Assembly: GCF_000379445.1 (NCBI RefSeq)
Contig: NZ_KB902248.1
Coordinates: 1 to 50,634, forward strand
Source of the DNA: Fangia hongkongensis FSC776 = DSM 21703
Lineage (GTDB): Bacteria; Pseudomonadota; Gammaproteobacteria; Francisellales; Francisellaceae
Direction of reading: 5' to 3'
Length of the DNA stretch: 50,634 bases
Shown here: positions 19,355 through 28,778 of the stretch, one piece after another
Numbering within the stretch: position 1 is the stretch's first letter
How the letters are laid out: each line of letters opens with the position of its first letter
The notes under the pieces: generated by a model
What the model saw: only the letters and a program-made list of their open reading frames with translations
What the model was told of the DNA's origin: nothing
The model's database searches: none
Program-made: the position numbers and the translations under genes

Positions 19355-19410
19355 AAACAGATTTATAGGTTATTGCATGACCAGATCACAACCAATAGGA
19401 AAGGAAAAAA

Positions 19411-21114
19411 ATGAAGTTGAAAAAGAGTATTATATTAAGTTTTAGTTTTAGCCTATTAACTGCTGGAGCCTATGCTACGGAAAAGGTTAATTTAACTAAT
19501 GCACCTATCGACGATTTGCAAGGTTTTCATCTACAAATGAATCAGGAAAATGGTGCAAATACCATGTTGATGACAACACCACAAACAAATACTTTAAATC
19601 AAATATCTCAATCCAATTTAGCAGGCATTAACTATGAGCGCTATCAGCAGTATTACAAAGGAATCAAAGTGATAGGCGCCCAAATTACGATTGCTAAAAG
19701 AGGCCAAAAGAGCCTTTTATTAACCACTAATGAGGATAAAGCTAACGGTGAAGTAATCAAAAATATTAGCCTTGACACTAGCCCAAGCATTTCAGCACAA
19801 TACGCAATCTCTCATTCTTTAACCGTTTACAATCAGAATGCTAAGGGTTATCAGGTTAATTACTTAAATGGTAATGCGCCCAGTGCCAAGTTGCAAATTA
19901 TTATGGATAATAAACAGCCAAAACTAATTTACCAAGTGCAATTCCTAGCACAAAAGGCAAACAATCAACCACAGGCTATGCGTTATTATGTTGATGCAAA
20001 GACTGGAGAAATTATAACAAGCTGGGACAATATTCAAAATTTTGAAGATACAGGACCAGGAGGCAATGAAAAAGTACATGAATATTGGTATGGTCAGCAA
20101 GGGATGCCTTCTTTAGATGTCACACAACAAGGCACAACCTGCACAATGGAAAACATACGCGTCCGAACCGTCGATTTACAGCAAACGCAGGACGACACGA
20201 CCACTCCTTATAGTTATACTTGCGGCATGAACACCGGACAAGATGAAATTAATGGCGCCTATTCTGCAATCAATGATGCACACTATTTTGGCGATATAAT
20301 TATCGATATGTATAAGGAATGGTATGGCATTGATGCACTAACTGCAAACAATGAAGCAATGCAATTAGTTATGCGTGTACATTATGGCAGTAATTATGAC
20401 AACGCTTTTTGGTATAATGGGAATATGACCTTTGGTGATGGCAATAGCCTCTACCCACTTGTGTCTTTAGACGTAGCCGGTCATGAAGTGAGTCATGGAT
20501 TTACTGAACAACATTCAGGCCTTGTTTATACCAACCAGTCAGGTTCTTTAAATGAAGCTTTTTCAGATATGGCAGGACAGGCCGTTAGAGCCTATTTGCT
20601 TAGTCAAGATGAAAGCAATTATGCAAAGTTTTATCCAGAAGACCCAGAAGGGCAAATTGGCTGGGGTATCGGTGAAACCATCATGAAAGGTGATGGAGCC
20701 CTACGCTATATGAACAACCCCTCGCAAGATGGTATTTCAGCAGATTGCTATGATCCTTCGCTTGACGGCGCACTCGCATGTGAAATTAGTTATCGAAAAA
20801 TGCTTATAAAATCACGTGGAGACCAATCATATATTGTTCATACAGGCAGCGGTGTATTTAATAAAGCATTTTATTTATTAGCAAGCACATGGGCTTCTAA
20901 CAATCAAACTCAGGGCTTATCGAATCAGTACGCCGAAGGCGTGAAAGAGGCTTTTCATATAATGGTATTAGCGAATGTGAAATATTGGACACCTTCAGTA
21001 AAGTTTTCGCAAGCAGCTTGTGGTGTAATCTATGCCGCTAAAGATCTTAACTATTCAACAGCTGATGTTGCACAAGCATTTACAAAAGTTGGCGTTAGCA
21101 CCTCTAACTGCTAA
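19411..21114 (+). CDS. Secreted M4-family (thermolysin-like) zinc metalloprotease precursor
   Basis: The 567-residue precursor has a Sec signal peptide (cleavage likely after AYA, residue 22), an FTP/PepSY-type propeptide to about residue 220 and a mature thermolysin-like domain. The zinc site is HEVSH (358-362) with the third ligand Glu382 in GSLNEAFSD. The second catalytic His477 is in HTGSGVFNKAF. Six cysteines lie in the mature part (244, 271, 446, 457, 537, 567). The first and last pairs are spaced like the two disulfides of pseudolysin/vibriolysin. It lacks a C-terminal PPC domain. Probably exported by type II secretion and autoprocessed, by family analogy. An AGGAAAGGA ribosome site precedes the ATG. 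Its leader is unusually structured. Confidence 0.95.
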   Translation: MKLKKSIILSFSFSLLTAGAYATEKVNLTNAPIDDLQGFHLQMNQENGANTMLMTTPQTNTLNQISQSNLAGINYERYQQYYKGIKVIGAQITIAKRGQKSLLLTTNEDKANGEVIKNISLDTSPSISAQYAISHSLTVYNQNAKGYQVNYLNGNAPSAKLQIIMDNKQPKLIYQVQFLAQKANNQPQAMRYYVDAKTGEIITSWDNIQNFEDTGPGGNEKVHEYWYGQQGMPSLDVTQQGTTCTMENIRVRTVDLQQTQDDTTTPYSYTCGMNTGQDEINGAYSAINDAHYFGDIIIDMYKEWYGIDALTANNEAMQLVMRVHYGSNYDNAFWYNGNMTFGDGNSLYPLVSLDVAGHEVSHGFTEQHSGLVYTNQSGSLNEAFSDMAGQAVRAYLLSQDESNYAKFYPEDPEGQIGWGIGETIMKGDGALRYMNNPSQDGISADCYDPSLDGALACEISYRKMLIKSRGDQSYIVHTGSGVFNKAFYLLASTWASNNQTQGLSNQYAEGVKEAFHIMVLANVKYWTPSVKFSQAACGVIYAAKDLNYSTADVAQAFTKVGVSTSNC

Positions 21115-21177
21115 ATACTGCTCTATAGCAAACTGAATACCTGTTCATATAAACAACACACCTATCTTATATTTTCA

Positions 21178-21197
21178 GCTCTGCTTTGATGCAGAGC
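21178..21197 (+). terminator. Possible terminator after the metalloprotease
   Basis: GCTCTGC and GCAGAGC form a perfect 7-bp stem with a 6-nt loop, 64 bp past the protease stop. The T-run is imperfect (GTCATATTTT), so efficiency is uncertain. Confidence 0.5.
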
Positions 21198-21266
21198 GTC
21201 ATATTTTCCGAAGCTAAATAGCGTTTATTCATTGTTCAATGAATCATCAAATCCTTTAAATACCTT

Positions 21267-21884
21267 TTAAAGCAGTTTATTTAGCTGGGCTTCAATCTCT
21301 AAAGATACCTTTTCTAAAGGCTGACCTGCATCGATCAATACAGCTTGCTGTGGATTTTCCCTTACAAGCGCTATGAAAATAGCGCGCGCACGCTCAAAAA
21401 AGCTTAATTTCTCTTGCTCAATTCGATCAAGCGCGCTTCGCCTCTTAGCACGTAACAGTCCTTTTTGAGGATCAATATCTAAATAAATGGTTAAATCCGG
21501 TTTAATATCAGATAGCAATAAATCATTTAAGGCGCTTACCTTCTGGTAGCCTATTTCTCTTCCGCCACCTTGATAGGCCAAAGATGACCAATTAAAGCGA
21601 TCACAAACAATCCATTTATTACTCCTTAGCGCAGGTTTAATCAATCTCTCAACATGCTGCATCCTAGAGGCATACATTAGAAGAAGCTCTGCTTCAGAAC
21701 AAAGCGCCTCCTCTTGATAAGGGGTAATAAGAAGCTCTCTTATTTTCTCAGCCAAAAAAGTTCCACCAGGTTCACGCGTATAACAGGCATTAATACCTCT
21801 TTGCTCTAAAAATGCTTTAACGACTGAAACAGCGGTACTTTTTCCTGCACCTTCCAAGCCTTCAATAACAATAAACTTACTCAT
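21267..21884 (-). CDS. tmk: Thymidylate kinase (Tmk)
   Basis: Phosphorylates dTMP to dTDP. I start it at the ATG at 21884 (205 residues), which begins MSKFIVIEGLEGAGKST in the family position. An open frame runs further upstream but would overlap deoC. Motifs are the P-loop GLEGAGKST, the DR motif in VCDRFNWSSLAYQG and the TREPGGT segment. The start lies 4 bp after the deoC stop. Co-transcription with deoB and deoC puts dTTP synthesis next to deoxynucleoside salvage. Confidence 0.94.
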   Translation of the reverse strand: MSKFIVIEGLEGAGKSTAVSVVKAFLEQRGINACYTREPGGTFLAEKIRELLITPYQEEALCSEAELLLMYASRMQHVERLIKPALRSNKWIVCDRFNWSSLAYQGGGREIGYQKVSALNDLLLSDIKPDLTIYLDIDPQKGLLRAKRRSALDRIEQEKLSFFERARAIFIALVRENPQQAVLIDAGQPLEKVSLEIEAQLNKLL

Positions 21885-21888
21885 CCAG

Positions 21889-22650
21889 TTAATATCCAGA
21901 AAGCGTTGATATTTTATCAACCAATAAATTATCCAATAACCCACTCACACCAAAGCGAAAGGTTGAGGGGGAAATAAACTCCCTGCCACAAATCTTCTCT
22001 GCCAAGTCCAAGTATTGACAGGCATCATTATAGGTTCGAATACCTCCTGAAGCCTTAAAGCCCACTACGCTTTGCGGATTATTTTGAGAGAAGGTCTTAA
22101 TTGTATTTAACATGACTTCAGCTGCTTTTAAAGTTGCTCCAACTGGTGTTTTTCCTGTTGAAGTTTTAATAAAATCTGCGCCGTTTTCAAGCGCGTCAAA
22201 ACTTGCCTTTTCAATAAGAGAAGCGTCTTTTAACTCACCTGACTCAATAATGACTTTTAACGTTTTATTCACACAAAGTGCTTTTAGTTCCCTAACAAGC
22301 ACACAAGCATGCTCCGAGGATCCTGTTTTCAGATAATCGCAATAGGGAATCACAACATCAATCTCATCAGCGCCCTCAGATAGGGCTTTTTCTGTCAGAT
22401 CAATACAATGCGCTAAATCTTTTTTTGCATCAGGGAAGTTAACAACTGTCGCAAGCCTAATATTATCACCTTTATTTTTTATCTTTGCTTTTGCATAGCT
22501 GACAAACTCAGGGTAAATACAAATTGCCGCAACCGCGCCAAGTGCATTGAGTGATTTACTTATCAATACATCAATTTCAGTACGAGTATCATCATTATTT
22601 AAAGAGGTTAAGTCAATTAAAGAGATAATTTCTTGTTTCAAGTATGACAC
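21889..22650 (-). CDS. deoC: Deoxyribose-phosphate aldolase (DeoC)
   Basis: Cleaves deoxyribose-5-phosphate to acetaldehyde and glyceraldehyde-3-phosphate. The 253-residue TIM barrel has the Schiff-base lysine in GADFIKTSTGK and the second active-site lysine in GFKASGGIRT. It starts with GTG inside the last codons of deoB (13-bp overlap), so it is translationally coupled. Length matches E. coli DeoC (259). Confidence 0.95.
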   Translation of the reverse strand: MSYLKQEIISLIDLTSLNNDDTRTEIDVLISKSLNALGAVAAICIYPEFVSYAKAKIKNKGDNIRLATVVNFPDAKKDLAHCIDLTEKALSEGADEIDVVIPYCDYLKTGSSEHACVLVRELKALCVNKTLKVIIESGELKDASLIEKASFDALENGADFIKTSTGKTPVGATLKAAEVMLNTIKTFSQNNPQSVVGFKASGGIRTYNDACQYLDLAEKICGREFISPSTFRFGVSGLLDNLLVDKISTLSGY

Positions 22651-23894
22651 GCTAGCGATTCCTTTTTAAACACAGAATCACCATATGCCAATGCTGTAAC
22701 ACCCATATAATCAGCAATACTCTGGCCGATATCAGCAAAACTTTGACGTGCTCCGATGTTCTCTGTTTTCACTCGATTCCCCCAAAGTAGAAATGGAATA
22801 TGCTCTCTTGTATGATCGCTTCCCTCTGCGGTGGGGTCACAACCATGATCTGCAGCAACAATGACAATCGTATCATCATCTAAAAGCGCATCCAACTCTG
22901 GCAATCTTGCATCAAAGAGCTCAAGCGCATTTGCATAGCCTTTAACATCTCTTCTATGACCAAAACTTGAATCAAAATCGACAAAATTAGTAAATATCAG
23001 CGTATTATTATTTGCTTCTTTGTATGCCTGGACAGTAGCATCAAAAAGCGCATCAATACCGGTAGCTTTCAGCTTTTTTGTAATCCCTTGATGGGCATAA
23101 ATATCCGCAATCTTACCAACAGAAACCACCTCAGCACCCGCTGATTTTAACACATCTAACAATGTCTTCTCTGGCGGCAGTATTGAATAATCCTTACGAT
23201 TTCCTGTTCTTTGATAATCAACAGCTGATTCACCGACAAAAGGTCTTGCAATAACACGCCCAACAACCAGTCCCATCTCATCAAAAAGCTTGCGCGCCAC
23301 TTCACATAACTCATACAAGCGCTCCAAACCAAAATACTCCTCATGCGCAGCAATCTGAAACACGCTATCCGCTGAGGTATAAATAATGGGCTTTTTAGTA
23401 ATGCAGTGCTCCACACCTAAAGATTTTAATACTTCAGTACCAGAACCATGACCGGCATCTAAAAACCCTTCTGTTAGATTTGTTCTCTTAACCCACTCAT
23501 CCAAAAAAGCTTGTGGAAATACAGAGCCTGTTTCTTTTCTTTCAAAATAATGCCAATCAAAAAGAACTGGCACGCCCGCAATTTCCCAATGCCCACTTGG
23601 CGTATCTTTGCCAAGACTTTGCTCAATACAATAGCCAAATTTACTATTTTGCACCTGAGTATTTTCTTCCTCACTAAGCGAAACAGATAAAGGGCGAGCC
23701 CGACTCATTTGAGCCGCCTCTTCTAAACCACGCTTTGCCAAATTTGGCAATCTTAAAGGGTTACAAGGCGCTCGGTAATCGACAATATGTCCAAGTGTAT
23801 CACCACCTTCATCACCAAAACGCACCGCATCTTTTGACTCACCAATACCAAAAGAATCCATCAAAAGGATAATAACTTTTTTATTCTTTAGCAT
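22638..23894 (-). CDS. deoB: Phosphopentomutase (DeoB)
   Basis: Interconverts (deoxy)ribose-1- and 5-phosphate, feeding DeoC. The 418-residue alkaline-phosphatase-fold enzyme starts with LLMDSFGIGESKDA and the GDEGGDTLGHI segment. It has the metal-binding ADHGCDPT and DHTREHIPFLLWG motifs. It heads a deoB-deoC-tmk transcript and follows zipA after 13 bp. No deoA or deoD is in the window. Confidence 0.95.
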   Translation of the reverse strand: MLKNKKVIILLMDSFGIGESKDAVRFGDEGGDTLGHIVDYRAPCNPLRLPNLAKRGLEEAAQMSRARPLSVSLSEEENTQVQNSKFGYCIEQSLGKDTPSGHWEIAGVPVLFDWHYFERKETGSVFPQAFLDEWVKRTNLTEGFLDAGHGSGTEVLKSLGVEHCITKKPIIYTSADSVFQIAAHEEYFGLERLYELCEVARKLFDEMGLVVGRVIARPFVGESAVDYQRTGNRKDYSILPPEKTLLDVLKSAGAEVVSVGKIADIYAHQGITKKLKATGIDALFDATVQAYKEANNNTLIFTNFVDFDSSFGHRRDVKGYANALELFDARLPELDALLDDDTIVIVAADHGCDPTAEGSDHTREHIPFLLWGNRVKTENIGARQSFADIGQSIADYMGVTALAYGDSVFKKESLACHT

Positions 23895-23907
23895 ATTCCT
23901 AAAACTC

Positions 23908-24648
23908 TTAATCCGTTACAACTTCAGGCTTCAAGCTATTCATCTTGCTGCGATAGGTGGCATCATCAGAGCTTGTAAAACGTCTTTTGTGCTCATTTAA
24001 CATCGTAGCACCTAAGCGTGTATTTAGCCCACTAACACTCGTAAAAAAATGCTCAAAACAAATTGCCGCATCATAAAACTTCGCGAGTTTTTTTGCATTT
24101 AGAATGCATACCAATAACGTGTATTCTGACTGAGAGAATGTATCCCCACTAAATAGCGGCTCTTTTTCATCAGCGACAATGCTATATAACACATCGCCAT
24201 CTTCTGTTATAAACTGAAAGCTATTTTCAGCCGCATTAAAATGAAGCCCCTCTTGAGAGAATAACTCTAAAATATCTTGCCCATTAAAGACATAGCCTCT
24301 TGGTGCACTTAAATAGATTACCGCATAACCTTCATCTAAAGCCGGGTAGCTTTTTTGCTCTTCGAAACTTGCAACACTCTGCGAGGAAGTTGGATCTACC
24401 TTGATATCTTCACCAAGCTCAATTTTATTCACCTCAACATCAAGCACTTTATCTTGTGTCTGAATTGCTTGATAGGCTTGCCCTTTTTTGTTCGCTTTAT
24501 CCGCCTTTTGTGTTTTCTCCAGCTCAGCCATATGTTTTTTATATTTTTTACGCTTGCTACGCCGAAACGCATCAACAAGAAGCAAAATCACAATAACGAT
24601 ACTCAAAAGAAGTATCAGTTGCACTTTATTCATAAGGGATAAACTCAT
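23908..24648 (-). CDS. zipA: Cell division protein ZipA
   Basis: Tethers FtsZ to the inner membrane at the division site. The 246-residue protein has one N-terminal membrane anchor (about 9-27), a basic stretch (RRSKRKKYKKH) and a charged linker. The C-terminal FtsZ-binding domain starts near 105; YLSAPRGYVFNGQDILELF aligns with the E. coli domain. The linker is shorter and lacks the Pro/Gln richness of E. coli ZipA (328 residues). An in-frame ATG five codons downstream is an alternative start. It precedes deoB; a link to ligA as in many relatives is not seen here. Confidence 0.85.
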   Translation of the reverse strand: MSLSLMNKVQLILLLSIVIVILLLVDAFRRSKRKKYKKHMAELEKTQKADKANKKGQAYQAIQTQDKVLDVEVNKIELGEDIKVDPTSSQSVASFEEQKSYPALDEGYAVIYLSAPRGYVFNGQDILELFSQEGLHFNAAENSFQFITEDGDVLYSIVADEKEPLFSGDTFSQSEYTLLVCILNAKKLAKFYDAAICFEHFFTSVSGLNTRLGATMLNEHKRRFTSSDDATYRSKMNSLKPEVVTD

Positions 24649-24705
24649 TTATCTAAATTAATGTCCTATTCTAATCAATGCTGAAATATTTAAAAAGAGA
24701 CTTTA

Positions 24706-25851
24706 CTACAAAAATCTCACTCGATGAGCAATTAATTTTCCAATCTCATCAACAACTTTTTGATCACTGTCTTGACTTAGCTCAGTATGAAACTGATTAA
24801 AACGCTCTACAACTTCATCAAATGCTGCCTCATTGCCTAGGTATTGCATCATTGCCTTTGCAATATTCTCCTTGGTAAAGTTATCTTGAATCAGCTCAGG
24901 AATAAGTGCTTCTTGCGCCAAAATATTGGGCAAAGAGGCATACTTTGTTTTAAGGAGCCTTTTAGCAACATATGCTGTTAATTTTGAAACCTCATAACCA
25001 ACCACCGTTGGTTTTTTATAAAGCATCGCCTCTAGCGTTGCAGTCCCAGAAGCAACTAGCGCTATATCAGAAGCTTGCAGCGCTAAATGTGCATTTTGTT
25101 CGACCAGATGGACGCTTAATTTCACATCCAAAAGCGCCTTTGATATCAGCGGCTTTAATGATGGCTTAGCAACCGGTATCACCAACTCAAATTGATACCC
25201 TTTATCTTTCAGCAATAAAAGCGCCTCTATAAACACTGGCAAAATTCGCTCAACTTCTTGCTTTCTACTACCGGGCAATACTGCGATTAAAGTCTTTTTT
25301 GATAGCGTTAATCCCAACTTATTTCGCGCATCAGAGCTTGAGGTTTTCATCTGAATTTTATTCGCAAGCGGATGACCTACAAACACGGCTTTATGGTTGT
25401 GTTTTTGATAGAAAGCCTCTTCAAAAGGCAAAATAGCAAACACCACATCCGTTGCCTTTTTTATCTTTTTCATTCGCCCTTCACGCCATGCCCATACAGA
25501 TGGGCTAACATAATGCGCAGTTTTCACACCCTGCTTTTTTAATTTCTTCTCAATTGGTAAATTGAAATCCGGCGCATCAATACCAATATAAACATCAGGA
25601 GGATTCTCTCTAAAATGCCTAAGAAGGCCATTTCGCACTTTTAAAATGGCTGGCAAGTGCTTTAGAACTTCAATAATCCCCATGACTGAGAGTGTTTCAA
25701 TGGGATACAGGCTTTTACATCCAGCGGCAATCATTTTTGGTCCTGCAATACCTTCAATAATTGCATGCGGATAACGTGCTTTTAACAGGCGCACCACACC
25801 CTCACCTAATTGATCACCCGATAGCTCCCCTGCAACAATTGCAATGCGCAC
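24706..25851 (-). CDS. lpxB: Lipid-A-disaccharide synthase (LpxB)
   Basis: Joins UDP-diacylglucosamine and lipid X to the lipid A disaccharide at the inner membrane (glycosyltransferase family 19). The 381-residue protein has GELSGDQLGEGVVRLL near the N-terminus, YVSPSVWAWREGR in the middle and the SGTATLEAML donor-site motif. The GTG start overlaps the lpxA stop (TAGTG), indicating coupling. It is the last gene of lpxD-fabZ-lpxA-lpxB. Confidence 0.96.
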   Translation of the reverse strand: MRIAIVAGELSGDQLGEGVVRLLKARYPHAIIEGIAGPKMIAAGCKSLYPIETLSVMGIIEVLKHLPAILKVRNGLLRHFRENPPDVYIGIDAPDFNLPIEKKLKKQGVKTAHYVSPSVWAWREGRMKKIKKATDVVFAILPFEEAFYQKHNHKAVFVGHPLANKIQMKTSSSDARNKLGLTLSKKTLIAVLPGSRKQEVERILPVFIEALLLLKDKGYQFELVIPVAKPSLKPLISKALLDVKLSVHLVEQNAHLALQASDIALVASGTATLEAMLYKKPTVVGYEVSKLTAYVAKRLLKTKYASLPNILAQEALIPELIQDNFTKENIAKAMMQYLGNEAAFDEVVERFNQFHTELSQDSDQKVVDEIGKLIAHRVRFL

Positions 25852-26624
25852 TAGCGAAGAATTCCTCTTTTTGATGATTCCAAAAGCTCGATGAATAAAT
25901 CAACCTCTGGAGTTTGCTTCTGCATGGTCTTTAATTTTTCAATAGCTTCAACCAAACGAAGACCTTGGCGATAAATCACCTTATAGGCATCTCGAAGCCC
26001 ACGGATTGTCTCTGTTGAAAAACCTGATCGCTTTAAACCTTCGACGTTAATCCCACATGGTGAAGTTGTTGGTGAGGATGCGACCATTAAATAAGGCGGG
26101 ACATCTTGGGTAATGAGCGCCATGTGTGAAATAAATGCATACGCCCCGACTCGACAAAACTGATGAACACCACAACTGACACCAATTGTTGCATAATCAT
26201 CAACATGCACATGACCTGCAAGCCCAGCACTATTGACCAAAGTCACATTATTCCCAATATGACAATCATGCCCAATATGAACATAGTTCATAATCAAATT
26301 ATTGCTGCCTACTCTCGTAATGCCATCTTCTTTCGCAGTTCCGCCATGAATGGTTGCACATTCACGTATGATATTATTATCACCTAAAATCAACTGGGAA
26401 AATTCATTATGAAAAGTGCGATCAATAGGCTCCTCTCCTACAGAAGCAAACTGAAAAATACGATTATTTTTACCTAAAATCGCATTTTTACCAATTACTG
26501 CATGTCCTGAAATATTACATCCTTCACCAATTTGAGCGTTTTCGCCAATAATAGCAAAAGGGCCAATAGTAACATTGTCAGCTATTTGCGCAGATTCATG
26601 TATGACAGCTCTTGAGTCGATCAC
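25851..26624 (-). CDS. lpxA: UDP-N-acetylglucosamine acyltransferase (LpxA)
   Basis: First lipid A step, O-acylating UDP-GlcNAc. The 257-residue left-handed beta-helix protein has hexapeptide repeats across the first two thirds and the catalytic His in MNYVHIGHDCHIGN. A helical C-terminal domain follows. It begins with GTG, 2 bp after the fabZ stop. Length matches E. coli LpxA (262). Confidence 0.96.
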   Translation of the reverse strand: MIDSRAVIHESAQIADNVTIGPFAIIGENAQIGEGCNISGHAVIGKNAILGKNNRIFQFASVGEEPIDRTFHNEFSQLILGDNNIIRECATIHGGTAKEDGITRVGSNNLIMNYVHIGHDCHIGNNVTLVNSAGLAGHVHVDDYATIGVSCGVHQFCRVGAYAFISHMALITQDVPPYLMVASSPTTSPCGINVEGLKRSGFSTETIRGLRDAYKVIYRQGLRLVEAIEKLKTMQKQTPEVDLFIELLESSKRGILR

Positions 26625-26626
26625 GT

Positions 26627-27079
26627 TTACATTTCCCTATAAGCTGCAAGAAATTCAGCAGAGGCAACCACTTCACCATCTACAAAAGTCTCAACGCTAC
26701 TTTTACACATTCCACGTTTAATTTTATTCATCTTTGCTTCAAAAATCAAAATATCACCAGGAACAACTGGCTTTTTAATCCGCACTTTATCAATTCCCGC
26801 CAAAACAAACAGCTTCTTCTCATCCAGCTGCTCATTCACCGAGTGCATCATTTTAACACCCAAAATGCCCGTCGCCTGCGCCATTGCCTCAACAATAAGC
26901 ACACCTGGCATAATTGGCTGTTTAGGAAAGTGACCATTAAAAAATTCCTCATTGGCTGTCACATTTTTCTGCGCAGTAATTCTGCCTTCATCACAGTCAA
27001 CCTCAAGAACTTTATCCACCAATAAAAATGGGTAACGATGCGGTAAAATTTCCTTAATTTGCTGAATATTTAATTGCAT
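26627..27079 (-). CDS. fabZ: 3-hydroxyacyl-ACP dehydratase (FabZ)
   Basis: Dehydrates 3-hydroxyacyl-ACP in fatty-acid elongation, competing with LpxA/LpxD for hydroxyacyl-ACP. The 150-residue hot-dog protein has LPHRYPFLLVDKV and the catalytic FNGHFPKQPIMPGVLIVEAM (His and Glu). A good AAGGCGAG site precedes the ATG, and lpxD ends 9 bp before it. Confidence 0.96.
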   Translation of the reverse strand: MQLNIQQIKEILPHRYPFLLVDKVLEVDCDEGRITAQKNVTANEEFFNGHFPKQPIMPGVLIVEAMAQATGILGVKMMHSVNEQLDEKKLFVLAGIDKVRIKKPVVPGDILIFEAKMNKIKRGMCKSSVETFVDGEVVASAEFLAAYREM

Positions 27080-27088
27080 TTTCTCGCC

Positions 27089-28120
27089 TTAATCTTCATT
27101 AACTCTCTCTTTCATATCTTGCTCTAAATGCTTGACTCGCTTTTCAAGCTTATCCAAGCGGAACAACCTTGCATGCACACGCTTCCATTCCATATGAGGC
27201 CGTGCATTAAATCCAGCTGTATAGAACCCTGGCACCTCAATGCTTTTACTGACATTAGAGGAGGCACCAAGCGCCACATTATCACAAATAGATAAATGTC
27301 CGCTAATCCCGACCTGCCCACCAATAAGGCAGTTTTTACCAATATCAACTGAGCCCGCAATCCCTGTTGAACCAGCAATTGCAGTATTCTCCCCGATAGT
27401 AACATTATGTGCAATTTGAATTTGATTATCAATCCTCACCCCATCGGCAATTACTGTATCATCAATCGCACCGCGATCAATCGTGGTACTTGCACCAATC
27501 TCAACGTTATCCCCGATCACAACACCACCTAATTGTGGAATTTTAATCCATTTACCATGCTCATCTTTTGCATTGCCAAAACCATCAGAGCCAATCACTG
27601 TGTTAGCATGTATAATGCAGTTTTTACCGACTTTAACATTATGATAAACACTGACATTTGATTTAATTTCGCTATTCTCGCCTATGACTGAATGGGCTTC
27701 AACAACACTATTGGCGCCGATCACAACATTATTCATAAGCTTTACATCTTTGCCAATCATTGCATTTGGACCGACAGAAACCCCCTCACCTATAAACGCA
27801 GTTGAATCAACAACAGCAGAAGGATGAATCGTTTTGGAGGGTTTAGGTGAAGTATCAAATAACTCTGCCACTTTTGCAAATGCTAGATACGGATTATCAA
27901 GCACAATAGCATCAACTGGACAATACTCTAGCGCCTCTTTGCTTAATAGCACAGCTGTGGCCTTGGTTGTTTTTAATTCTGATAGATATTTTGGGTTTGA
28001 TAAAAAGCTCAAATCACCGCTTGAAGCACGAGATAATGTCGCAAGCTTTTTAACCTTTAGTTCTTGGTCACCATGGGCAACGCCACCTAAAAGGCTAGCC
28101 AACTTTCCTAATGTATACAC
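27089..28120 (-). CDS. lpxD: UDP-3-O-acylglucosamine N-acyltransferase (LpxD)
   Basis: Third lipid A step, adding the N-linked hydroxyacyl chain. I use the GTG at 28120 (343 residues) because AAGGA lies 7-8 nt before it. The upstream in-frame TTG at 28126 would be too close to that site. The N-terminal uridine-binding domain is followed by hexapeptide repeats (about 100-300) with the catalytic His in [13 protein letters not shown]-terminal helix has many Lys/Arg/Glu. First gene of lpxD-fabZ-lpxA-lpxB. Confidence 0.95.
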   Translation of the reverse strand: MYTLGKLASLLGGVAHGDQELKVKKLATLSRASSGDLSFLSNPKYLSELKTTKATAVLLSKEALEYCPVDAIVLDNPYLAFAKVAELFDTSPKPSKTIHPSAVVDSTAFIGEGVSVGPNAMIGKDVKLMNNVVIGANSVVEAHSVIGENSEIKSNVSVYHNVKVGKNCIIHANTVIGSDGFGNAKDEHGKWIKIPQLGGVVIGDNVEIGASTTIDRGAIDDTVIADGVRIDNQIQIAHNVTIGENTAIAGSTGIAGSVDIGKNCLIGGQVGISGHLSICDNVALGASSNVSKSIEVPGFYTAGFNARPHMEWKRVHARLFRLDKLEKRVKHLEQDMKERVNED

Positions 28121-28242
28121 TGCCAATTCCTTAGAGTCTCAAAAAATCTTTCGCTCATTTTAACGCACTCAGAACACAATGAACAATACAAACTTCCATA
28201 AAACCTTATATCAGGCATTATGACTAACATCAGATTGCAAAC

Positions 28243-28272
28243 AAAAAAAAACCCCTGCCTGAGCAGAGGTTT
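28243..28272 (-). terminator. Strong intrinsic terminator of rpsT
   Basis: On the minus strand a 9-bp GC-rich stem (AACCTCTGC with GCAGGGGTT, one G-U) and a 4-nt loop are followed by about eight T. It lies about 22 bp past the rpsT stop and before the lpxD operon. Confidence 0.9.
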
Positions 28273-28294
28273 CCAGTTAATTGCTTAACAATGC

Positions 28295-28573
28295 TTATGC
28301 ACTAGCAGCCGTTTCTAACGCTTTGATTTGTGCACTCAAGCGACTTTTATGACGCGCTGCCTTGTTTTTATGAATCAAACCTTTTGTCGCATAACGATCT
28401 AAAACAGGCTGAAGCTTTTGAAAAGATTCTTTCGCTACAACAACGTCTTTCTCTTCAATTGCTTTGACCGTTTTTTTCAAAAACGTTCTCATCATTGAGC
28501 GACGCGCAACGTTATGTTGACGTCTTTTTTCTGCTTGTTTTACACGCTTTTTAGCTTGTCTACTATTAGCCAA
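28295..28573 (-). CDS. rpsT: 30S ribosomal protein S20
   Basis: Primary 16S-binding protein of the 30S subunit. The 92-residue, Lys/Arg-rich helical protein starts [20 protein letters not shown] and contains [18 protein letters not shown]. The start codon is TTG with GGAG 7 nt upstream. E. coli rpsT also uses UUG, which there supports autoregulation. Monocistronic, with its own promoter and terminator. Confidence 0.96.
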   Translation of the reverse strand: MANSRQAKKRVKQAEKRRQHNVARRSMMRTFLKKTVKAIEEKDVVVAKESFQKLQPVLDRYATKGLIHKNKAARHKSRLSAQIKALETAASA

Positions 28574-28642
28574 TGTTATTCTCCGTTATCAATTATAAAT
28601 ATTTATAGTTAAAATTATTAACAATTTTCTAAAACGCAGCAC

Positions 28643-28671
28643 ATTTTGCCGTTATTTGTTCAACATGTCAA
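28643..28671 (-). promoter_or_regulatory. Promoter of rpsT
   Basis: On the minus strand a perfect TTGACA (28666-28671), a 17-bp spacer and CAAAAT (28643-28648) lie about 70 bp before the rpsT start. The leader is very AT-rich. Confidence 0.55.
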
Positions 28672-28706
28672 TATTTTTCCTATCCCAGCATTGAGATTTT
28701 ATTCTG

Positions 28707-28735
28707 TTCACTTTACTCAAAAACTTAGGCATAAT
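28707..28735 (+). promoter_or_regulatory. Possible promoter of lepA
   Basis: TTCACT (28707-28712) and CATAAT (28730-28735) are spaced by 17 bp, 43 bp before the lepA ATG. A TATAAT at 28742-28747 is an alternative -10 without a good -35. Confidence 0.4.
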
Positions 28736-28778
28736 GCACACTATAATAATATCCTTTAAAATATAGTATTAATTGCAT

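Larger units (their letters stand above)
18713..19410. other. 698-bp region between purF and the M4 protease
   Basis: The stretch holds the purF upstream region (18713-18780) and an A/T-only inverted repeat (CCAAAAAAAAC at 18760-18770 with GTTTTTTTGG at 18783-18792). A 100-bp AT-rich segment follows. From about 18912 there is a protease leader full of stable hairpins with a 40-codon ORF inside it. No other coding sequence is supportable. Confidence 0.7.

Noticed and set aside
19151-19410. Group I intron, tmRNA, or c-di-GMP riboswitch in the protease leader
   Set aside because: The conserved core motifs of these RNAs as I know them are not present; only general helical structure is seen.
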